From Nocardioides anomalus (lineage in GTDB: Bacteria > Actinomycetota > Actinomycetes > Propionibacteriales > Nocardioidaceae): a stretch of 64,000 nucleotides of DNA. Below are positions 58,205 through 64,000 of the stretch, piece by piece (positions within the stretch are counted from its first letter, which is position 1; every line of letters starts with the position of its first letter). The stretch covers positions 310,001 to 374,000 of the forward strand of contig NZ_CP049257.1 of assembly GCF_011046535.1 (NCBI RefSeq), written 5' to 3'. Both the position numbers and the translations under genes were made by a program. The notes beneath the pieces were generated by a model. The model had not been told where the DNA came from. It did not search any database and saw nothing but the letters and a program-made list of their open reading frames with translations.

Positions 58205-60289
58205 GTGGACGGGGATTCCGGCGACACGGGACGGGCGACGCCGTCCCCGTGGAGCCACCCCGTGCTGCGCGCCGCGGCCTGGGGGCTGGCGTTCTGCCTC
58301 GCCGGGGAGCTCGGCGTGCGCCTGTCCCTCCCCGACCGTCCGCTGTCCCTGGTGGCGCCGAGCGCCGGCGTGGCGGTGCTGTGGTTCTCGCTCAGCACCC
58401 GGCGGACCGTGCCCTACGACGTCGCGGTGCTCGCGGTCGTCGGGCCGGTGCTCTCCGCGCGGCTGGGGCTCCCCGACGCCCTCGTCGTCTTCGGCGTGCT
58501 CATCTCGCTGGCGCAGGTGGGGACCTTCGTGCTCCTCATGCGGCGCTGGCGTCGCGACCTGGTGCCGTTCGGCGGCACCCGGCGCGAGTGGGGCCTGGCC
58601 GACCTCGGTGCCTTCCTCGCGGCCGCCGTCCTGTCCGCCCTCGTCGTCGCGGCCCTGAGCACCGGGTCCCAGGCCCTGGCCGGCCTGCCGAGCGGCGACC
58701 TGGCGGCCTTCCTGGTCCGCTGGGGGCGGATCTCCTCGACCATCGTGGCCGTCGCCTCGCTCGGGCTGCTGGTGGCCGCGCGCGGGTGGGGACCGGGCGG
58801 GCGGTCGTGGGCGCGCCTCGAGCCCGCACGGACCGCGGAGGCGGTCGCGCTCGTGGCCACGACGGCGGCGCTCTACGCGGTGTGCTTCGGGTGGCGTGAG
58901 GACCTGCCGCTGAGCTTCGTCCTGCTCATCGGCACGGTGTGGGCCGGCATCCGGTTCTCGCCGGTGGCGGCCGCGGCCCACGGCCTGCTGACCGGCGCAC
59001 TGGCCGTCGGCTTCACCCTCACCGGCCACGGCGTCTTCGCGAGCGCCATCGCTGACCCCGCTCAGCGCGCGGTGGTGGCCCAGCTCTTCGTGCTCATCAC
59101 CTCCATGACCGGCCTGTCGCTGAGCATCGCGCGGGCTCAGCTCGCCCGCGCCGAGCGGCTGGCCGCGTCCCGGCTCCAGCTCATCGACCAGGTGCTGCGC
59201 GAGGTCGACGACGGCATCGTCGTGGTCCGCGCGGACGGCGAGGTGCTGGTCATGAATCCCGCGGGGCGCCGGCTGATGGGGCTGGCCGAGGACCTCGAGC
59301 ACGTGGTGCCCGCGGAGACCTTCCTGCTCTACGAGGCCGACGGCTCACGGGTGACCACGGAGCGCGCGCCGTACCTCCGGGCGCTGCGCGGCGAGCGGGT
59401 GGCGGGCGAGGAGCTGGAGCTGCGCCGCGAGGACGGCAGCGTGCTGCGCTACCTGCGCACCGACGCCGAGCTGCTGCCGGCCCTGGACCCCGAGGCCGCG
59501 CCCCGGGTCCTGGTCACCTACCACGACGTGACCGCCGACCGCCTGCGTCAGGACGCGCTGGCCACCTTCGCCGGGCACGTCGCCCACGACCTGCGCAACC
59601 CGCTCGCGGTCGTCGAGGCGTGGAACGAGATCCTCGAGGAGTCCTTCCAGGCCGGTGAGGCGGTGAGCGCCGACGAGGGCGCGGCCATCACCCGGCGGAT
59701 CGGCGGCGCGGCGGTGCGGATGCGCGACTTCATCCAGGCGCTGCTCGACTACACCATCGCCCGGGACCGCGAGCTCAAGCGCGAGCCGGTCGACCTGGTC
59801 GCCGTGGCCAGCGACGTGGCCGAGGCGCGCTCGCAGCCCGTCGCCGGCGCACCGGTCCCGGCCATCCGCATCGTCGGCGCCGGCTGTGCGCTGGCCGACG
59901 CCCAGCTGCTGCGCATGGTGCTGGACAACCTGGTGGCCAACGCCGTCAAGTACGTCGCGCCCGGCGTGCGGCCGGACGTGCTCGTCCTGGTGGAGCAGTC
60001 GCACGGGCAGGTCGAGATCCGGGTCACCGACAACGGCATCGGCATCCCGCCGGAGCACCGCGACCGGGTCTTCAGCGCCTTCCACCGGGTGGCCGTGCAC
60101 GCGGCCGAGGGCTCCGGGCTGGGGCTCGGGATCTCGCAGCGCATCGTCGAGCGCCACGGCGGCTCGATCGCGGTCGAGGACAGCCGGGTCGGCACCGTCG
60201 TGCGGGTCACGCTGCCGCACGCCCTGCCCCGGCGCGCGCTGCCCGTGCACGTCTCCTACCCGACCGGCGCGGCGCCTCAGCCGGCCTGA
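58205..60289 (+). CDS. MASE1-PAS sensor histidine kinase
   Basis: 694 residues from GTG 58205. About eight membrane helices (MASE1 domain, roughly 15-310) precede a PAS/PAC region (about 330-460, VDDGIVVVRADGEVLVMNPAGR). Then come the dimerisation helix with the phospho-accepting His in FAGHVAHDLRNPLAVV and the ATPase domain (NAVKYVAPG, DNGIGIPPEH, GSGLGLGI). No response regulator gene lies on either side, so it is an orphan kinase here. The signal may be membrane state or a small ligand. Confidence 0.9.
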   Translation: MDGDSGDTGRATPSPWSHPVLRAAAWGLAFCLAGELGVRLSLPDRPLSLVAPSAGVAVLWFSLSTRRTVPYDVAVLAVVGPVLSARLGLPDALVVFGVLISLAQVGTFVLLMRRWRRDLVPFGGTRREWGLADLGAFLAAAVLSALVVAALSTGSQALAGLPSGDLAAFLVRWGRISSTIVAVASLGLLVAARGWGPGGRSWARLEPARTAEAVALVATTAALYAVCFGWREDLPLSFVLLIGTVWAGIRFSPVAAAAHGLLTGALAVGFTLTGHGVFASAIADPAQRAVVAQLFVLITSMTGLSLSIARAQLARAERLAASRLQLIDQVLREVDDGIVVVRADGEVLVMNPAGRRLMGLAEDLEHVVPAETFLLYEADGSRVTTERAPYLRALRGERVAGEELELRREDGSVLRYLRTDAELLPALDPEAAPRVLVTYHDVTADRLRQDALATFAGHVAHDLRNPLAVVEAWNEILEESFQAGEAVSADEGAAITRRIGGAAVRMRDFIQALLDYTIARDRELKREPVDLVAVASDVAEARSQPVAGAPVPAIRIVGAGCALADAQLLRMVLDNLVANAVKYVAPGVRPDVLVLVEQSHGQVEIRVTDNGIGIPPEHRDRVFSAFHRVAVHAAEGSGLGLGISQRIVERHGGSIAVEDSRVGTVVRVTLPHALPRRALPVHVSYPTGAAPQPA

Positions 60290-60315
60290 CCCCGCCCCGC
60301 CGCTGGCCTGCGCGG

Positions 60316-60774
60316 GTGGTGCGACGCGACGAGCCGGCGCTGGTGTCGGGCACACGGGGCGGCAACGTCGCGCTCGACCTGTTCGTCGTCGGCCAGCACC
60401 TCGGCGCGCTGCTCGAGGAGGCGCTCGCCGAAAGCGGGCTCTCGCCGGCGCAGTACGCCGTGTACAGCCAGGTCGCGGACGGCTCGACCTCGCCCAAGGC
60501 CCTGATCGAGGCGCTGGGCCTGCGCCCCGCGACCCTGAGCGGCTACCTCAACGCCATGGAGGCGCGCGGCGACCTCGAGCGCACCCGCGACCCCGCGGAC
60601 CGGCGCGCGCACCGCCTGGCGCTGACCGAGCAGGGCGCCGCGCGCCACGCGGTCGCGCGGACCGCGTTCCGCCGCGCGCTGCGCGCTGTCGACCGGCGGC
60701 TGGCGCGCGACGGCTCGGTGGCGCAGGCCCGGGCCGAGCTGGCCCGCATCGACCGAGCGCTCCACCACGACTGA
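60316..60774 (+). CDS. MarR-family transcriptional regulator
   Basis: 152 residues from GTG 60316. LSPAQYAVYSQVADGSTSPKALIEALGLRPATLSGYLNAMEARGDLERTRDPADRRAHRLALTEQG is a standard MarR winged helix. It lies 26 nt behind the kinase gene on the same strand and 34 nt before the lipoprotein hydrolase gene. Its ligand and target are unknown; the hydrolase gene is the nearest candidate. Confidence 0.87.
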   Translation: MVRRDEPALVSGTRGGNVALDLFVVGQHLGALLEEALAESGLSPAQYAVYSQVADGSTSPKALIEALGLRPATLSGYLNAMEARGDLERTRDPADRRAHRLALTEQGAARHAVARTAFRRALRAVDRRLARDGSVAQARAELARIDRALHHD

Positions 60775-60808
60775 GGCAGATACTTCGAGTTCGTACTGAT
60801 GTGCCGGC

Positions 60809-61690
60809 ATGCGGAGCCAGGTGCGGGCAGCGGTCGTGGTCCTCGTCGCGGTGGCGGCGACGGGGTGCGGGTCGGGCTCCTCGAGCCGTCCGGCGGAGCC
60901 GGCACCGGCGCCCGGTGCCGCCACCGCGACCACGACCGGCGCCGCCTCGCCGTCCGCTGCCGCCTGGGCCACGCTGCCCGGCGCGCTCGGCCGGTGCGGC
61001 CCGCAGCCGCCGAGGGTCCAGGGCGCGTCGTACGAGCCGCTCACGCTCACCGACCCGGCGGTGGGCCGGATCCCGGCCGTCCGGCTCGGCACCGGGTCGA
61101 CCGCGCTCGTCCTGCTCCACCAGACCGACGGCAACGGCCTCTGCGGGTGGCTGCCGTTCCTGCCGATCGCCGCCGCGGCCGGCTACACGACGCTGGCGGT
61201 CGACCTGTGCCGCTACGGCGAGGCGCGGTGCCGCAAGGTCGACGACGGCACGTTCACCGACGCCGACCAGGTGGACCCGGCCCGGCTGGCGGTGCGCTAC
61301 GCACGCGAGCAGCTGGGCGCTCGCCGGGTCGTGGTCGTGGGCGCGTCGATGGGAGGCGCGGTCGCGCTCATGACCGGCGTCGCGGTCCCGGGCCTCGCCG
61401 GCGTCGTCGACCTCTCCGGTCCGGCGGACTGGCCGGGCCTGGGGACGGCCCGCGGCGGCCGGGCGCTGCCGGTGCCGGTCCTGGTCGCCATGGCCGACAC
61501 CGAGGGCGCGGAGGCCGTGGCCGCGGCGCGCGCGGTGGCCGCGCACGCGCCGGCGGGCAGCGCGTTCCTCGCGGCGCCCACCAGCCACGGCTGGGACCTG
61601 GTCACCGGTCCGGAGGGCGAGGCCACGCCGCTGACCGGACCACTGCTGGCCTGGTTGGCCGAGCGCACCTCGGCGCGGTCGACGGGCTGA
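60809..61690 (+). CDS. Lipoprotein alpha/beta hydrolase
   Basis: 293 residues. The N-terminus VVVLVAVAATGCGS carries a lipobox with the lipidated cysteine at about 20, so it is anchored outside the membrane. A Ser/Thr/Pro-rich linker (about 22-55) follows. The fold has VLLHQTDGNGLCGW, a nucleophile elbow GASMGG, and TSHGWD at the end with the catalytic His. Four further Cys could form disulfides. It probably cleaves an extracellular ester or amide; the substrate is unknown. Confidence 0.85.
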   Translation: MRSQVRAAVVVLVAVAATGCGSGSSSRPAEPAPAPGAATATTTGAASPSAAAWATLPGALGRCGPQPPRVQGASYEPLTLTDPAVGRIPAVRLGTGSTALVLLHQTDGNGLCGWLPFLPIAAAAGYTTLAVDLCRYGEARCRKVDDGTFTDADQVDPARLAVRYAREQLGARRVVVVGASMGGAVALMTGVAVPGLAGVVDLSGPADWPGLGTARGGRALPVPVLVAMADTEGAEAVAAARAVAAHAPAGSAFLAAPTSHGWDLVTGPEGEATPLTGPLLAWLAERTSARSTG

Positions 61691-61702
61691 CAAGATGGCG
61701 CC

Positions 61703-62086
61703 GTGACCCAGCCGCCCGAGCAGCAGCCCGAGCCGTCGCAGCAGCCCCCGCAGCCGCCGTACGGGACCCCGCAGCCGCCGCCCTACGGCGCGCCGCCGCC
61801 CTACGGCTACGCGATGCAGGCGGACCACCCCCAGGCCACGACCGTGCTGATCCTGGGGATCGTGAGCATCGTGGTGTGCGGCCTGGTCGGGCCGTTCGCC
61901 TGGGTGATGGGCAACCGGGTGGTCGGCGAGATCGACGCGAGCGGCGGTCAGTACGGCGGTCGCTCCAGCGCCAACGCCGGCCGCATCATCGGGATGATCG
62001 TGACGATCCTGCTGGGGCTCTCACTGCTGTTCGTGGTGGCGGTCGTCATCATCGCGGTGATCGGCGTCTCCACCAGCTCGCCCTGA
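61703..62086 (+). CDS. DUF4190-type membrane protein
   Basis: 127 residues from GTG 61703. The first 38 are a Pro/Gln/Tyr-rich tail (PPYGTPQPPPYGAPPPYGY). Two membrane helices follow (about 50-72 and 97-123). The sequence between them, VMGNRVVGEIDASGG, has the DUF4190 signature. Related proteins are found across actinobacteria, with function unknown. Its last 38 nt overlap the end of the kinase gene on the other strand. Confidence 0.8.
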   Translation: MTQPPEQQPEPSQQPPQPPYGTPQPPPYGAPPPYGYAMQADHPQATTVLILGIVSIVVCGLVGPFAWVMGNRVVGEIDASGGQYGGRSSANAGRIIGMIVTILLGLSLLFVVAVVIIAVIGVSTSSP

Positions 62087-62831
62087 GTCCCGCGGGCCGG
62101 CGGCTCAGCACGGCGTCCAGCTCGTCGCGGACCTCGCCCAGCGCGGGTCGGCTCGCGGGGTCGGCGGCCGCGCACGCCTCGAGCAGCGGCCCGAGCGGCC
62201 CGGGCCGGCCACGGGTGCACTCGCTCAGGGTTGCCCCGAGCCCCCAGACGTCCGTCGCGGCCGACACCACCAGGCCGGCGTGCTGCTCCGGTGCGGCGTA
62301 CCCCTCGGTGCCGACGCCGCGCTCGAGCCGGCCCGGCCGGGTGGCCACGCCGAGGTCGATGAGGACGGCCCGGCCCTCCTGCACGACCACGTTGTCGGGC
62401 TTGAGGTCCAGGTGCAGCCAGCCGTGGGCGTGCAGGTAGGACAGCGCCGAGACCAGCTGGCGGCCGAGCACGGCGGTGTCGACGGGGCGGAGCGGCCGGT
62501 CGTCGAGGAGGGCGGCCAGGGTCGCGCCGGGCAGCGTCTCGGTGACGACCGCGACCCGGGGTGAGCGCACGACCTCGTAGCCGCGGACCAGGTGGGGGTG
62601 GCTCAGCGCGGTGAGCAGCGCACCCTCGGTGAGCACCGCCTCGCGCACGTGGGCGTCGTGCTCCCGGTCCTCGCGCAGCACCTTGACCACGGCCCGGCAG
62701 TCGCGCCCGGTCGAGGTCACGTCGTAGGTGTCCACCCGCCCGCCGCGCGCGAGCAGCGCCTCGACGACGTAGCCGGGGAGCAGCTCCTCGCCGGGAGGCA
62801 CGACGCGCGGTTCGGCGCCGACCTGCGTCAC
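62049..62831 (-). CDS. Atypical Ser/Thr protein kinase
   Basis: 260 residues from GTG 62831. The kinase fold is clear. A lysine of subdomain II is present (VVKV, K50). The catalytic loop is HLDLKPDNVVV (140-150) and the metal loop is DLG (159-161) instead of DFG. An APE-like YAAPEQ (about 178-183) closes the activation segment. The arginine of HRD is replaced by Leu and the glycine-rich loop is poor (LLARGGRVDTYDV), so it is a non-RD, possibly weak kinase. There is no membrane anchor. It overlaps the ABC exporter gene by 4 nt and may control it. Confidence 0.82.
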   Translation of the reverse strand: MTQVGAEPRVVPPGEELLPGYVVEALLARGGRVDTYDVTSTGRDCRAVVKVLREDREHDAHVREAVLTEGALLTALSHPHLVRGYEVVRSPRVAVVTETLPGATLAALLDDRPLRPVDTAVLGRQLVSALSYLHAHGWLHLDLKPDNVVVQEGRAVLIDLGVATRPGRLERGVGTEGYAAPEQHAGLVVSAATDVWGLGATLSECTRGRPGPLGPLLEACAAADPASRPALGEVRDELDAVLSRRPAGLRASWWRRRSPR

Positions 62832-64000
62832 CGGCCCGACCCCGCGGCCAGCGGCTGGGTGTCGAGCCCGGCGTCCTCGAGGTGGATCACCCGGTCGACG
62901 TGCTCCAGGGCGACCGGGTCGTGGGTGGCGACGATGACGGTCCGGCCGGCGCGGTGCCGCGCGATCGCGGTCATGAGCCGGCGCGAGGTGTCGGCGTCGA
63001 GGCCGGTGGTCGGCTCGTCCAGGAAGAGCACCGGGGCGTCGCGCAGCAGGGCCCGGGCCACGGCGACGCGCTGGCGCTGGCCGCCGGACAGCGAGCGGCC
63101 GCGCTGCCCGACGCGGGTGTCGTAGCCCTGGGGGAGGGCCCGGACGAAGCCGTCGGCGTCGGCGCGGCGGGCCGCCTCGAGGACCTCGAGGCGACCGGCG
63201 CCGGGGCGGCCGAAGGCGATGTTGGCGGCGATGGTGTCGTCAAGCAGCGCGGTCTCCTGCGGCACCAGCGTGACGGCGTCGCGGACCGAGCGCGCGGTGA
63301 GGTCGCGCAGGTCCTGGCCGTCGAGGCGCACCACGCCGGCCGTGGGCTCGACGTGCTTGGTCAGCAGCCGGGCGACCGTGGACTTGCCGGCCCCGCTGGG
63401 GCCGACGAGGGCGACCAGCTCGCCGGGCTCGACCCGGAGCGTGGCGCCGTGCAGGGCGTCGCGGGCGGCCCCGGTGTAGCGCACCCGTACGCCCTCGAGG
63501 GTGACCGCGCCGCGCACGCCGGTGAGGTCGCGGGCGCCGGGCGCGTCCTGGGGGAGCGGCTCGTCGAGCAGCTCGACCATCCGCTCCACGCCGGCGGTCG
63601 CGGAGTGCAGGGCCGGCAGCAGGTTGCCCAGGGTGCGCAGCGGCGCGTAGCACTGCACGAGCAGGGCCAGGAAGGCCATCAGCCCGCCGAGGGTGAGCCG
63701 GTCGGTGGCCAGCGCCCAGGTGCCCAGCGCGATGACGGCGAGCGTGCCGAGCAGCTCGGCCAGGTCGGCCAGGGGCAGGAAGACCGCGCGGATCCGGGCG
63801 CCCACGAGCTCGGCGCGGGCGATCGCGACGTTCTGCCGGTGGTAGTCGGCGATCGCGTCGGCCTCGCGGTTGCAGGTCTGGACGAGGGTGGCGTTGGCCA
63901 GCCGCTCCTCGGTGATCGCGCTCAGCGAGCCGGCGCGGCGGCGACGCTCGCGGGAGACGTCCTTGACCAGCCGCGAGAAGTACGTGGCCACCCACCACAG
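62828..64000 (-). CDS. ABC exporter, fused membrane and ATPase domains (N-terminus beyond window)
   Basis: 391 residues are visible; the frame runs off the right edge. A transmembrane part (about residues 1-140 here) is followed by a nucleotide-binding domain. The latter has Walker A GPSGAGKST, Q-loop LVPQETALLD, signature LSGGQRQ and Walker B VLFLDEPTT. The half-transporter fusion is the MsbA/LmrA type that exports lipids, drugs or peptides as a dimer. Its stop overlaps the kinase start (GTGA), so both are co-translated. Confidence 0.9.
   Translation of the reverse strand: MWWVATYFSRLVKDVSRERRRRAGSLSAITEERLANATLVQTCNREADAIADYHRQNVAIARAELVGARIRAVFLPLADLAELLGTLAVIALGTWALATDRLTLGGLMAFLALLVQCYAPLRTLGNLLPALHSATAGVERMVELLDEPLPQDAPGARDLTGVRGAVTLEGVRVRYTGAARDALHGATLRVEPGELVALVGPSGAGKSTVARLLTKHVEPTAGVVRLDGQDLRDLTARSVRDAVTLVPQETALLDDTIAANIAFGRPGAGRLEVLEAARRADADGFVRALPQGYDTRVGQRGRSLSGGQRQRVAVARALLRDAPVLFLDEPTTGLDADTSRRLMTAIARHRAGRTVIVATHDPVALEHVDRVIHLEDAGLDTQPLAAGSGR

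Overview
The window looks like chromosomal DNA of a high-GC actinobacterium. Almost every base position that can be G or C is, GTG starts are frequent, and many neighbouring genes overlap by 4 nt. Several promoters look leaderless, with a TANNNT box about 6-7 nt before the start codon. The gene set (MASE1 kinase, GAF-ANTAR, SARP/BTAD regulator, SCO6745-type protein, ROK regulators) would fit Nocardioides or a close relative. That placement is inference, with no database search behind it.

Layout. 1-2178 holds the end of a secreted protein and a MarR/MFS efflux pair. 2197-6794 is the str operon (rpsL-rpsG-fusA-tuf), closed by a strong terminator. 6828-11080 is an unusual patch. It has an inverted fragment of the tuf 3' end, a 24-unit array of a 27-bp hairpin-containing repeat, a PadR/ABC-exporter operon, and two smaller clusters of the same repeat around a small unknown gene. 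11138-21442 carries oxidoreductases, small-molecule enzymes and their MerR, TetR, MarR-like and ROK regulators. 21764-25225 is one large secreted GH3 glycosidase behind its own promoter and operator. 25477-34805 is a chaperone-plus-redox operon: DnaK, GrpE, a CbpA-type J protein, CbpM, ClpB, zinc-ribbon thioredoxin, a UBP zinc finger, a cNMP-binding flavoprotein and an FMN reductase. Two of its genes (clpB and the flavoprotein) each carry one extra base that breaks the frame. 34830-38595 holds an AraC-type remnant, a secreted repeat protein, and a sulfatase with its formylglycine-generating enzyme. 38602-52855 contains regulators paired with flavin or quinone-type oxidoreductases, a SARP/NB-ARC regulator and secreted proteins. 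52844-58068 is a minus-strand block: epimerase, LysR, XPF-like nuclease, hypothetical, desaturase, GAF-ANTAR. 58205-64000 holds a MASE1 sensor kinase, MarR, lipoprotein hydrolase, DUF4190-type protein, an atypical Ser/Thr kinase and the start-truncated end of an ABC exporter.

How they work together. Most local units are a regulator plus the one to three genes it probably controls, often with a visible dyad between them. Good examples are TetR at 18215-18234, MarR at 40465-40478, TetR at 51425-51443 and MerR near 14761-14790. The most integrated unit is the chaperone/redox cluster, whose genes overlap or nearly touch. It would couple protein disaggregation to thiol/flavin chemistry under a cyclic-nucleotide-sensing flavoprotein. 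No tRNA, rRNA, CRISPR array or transposase gene was recognised.
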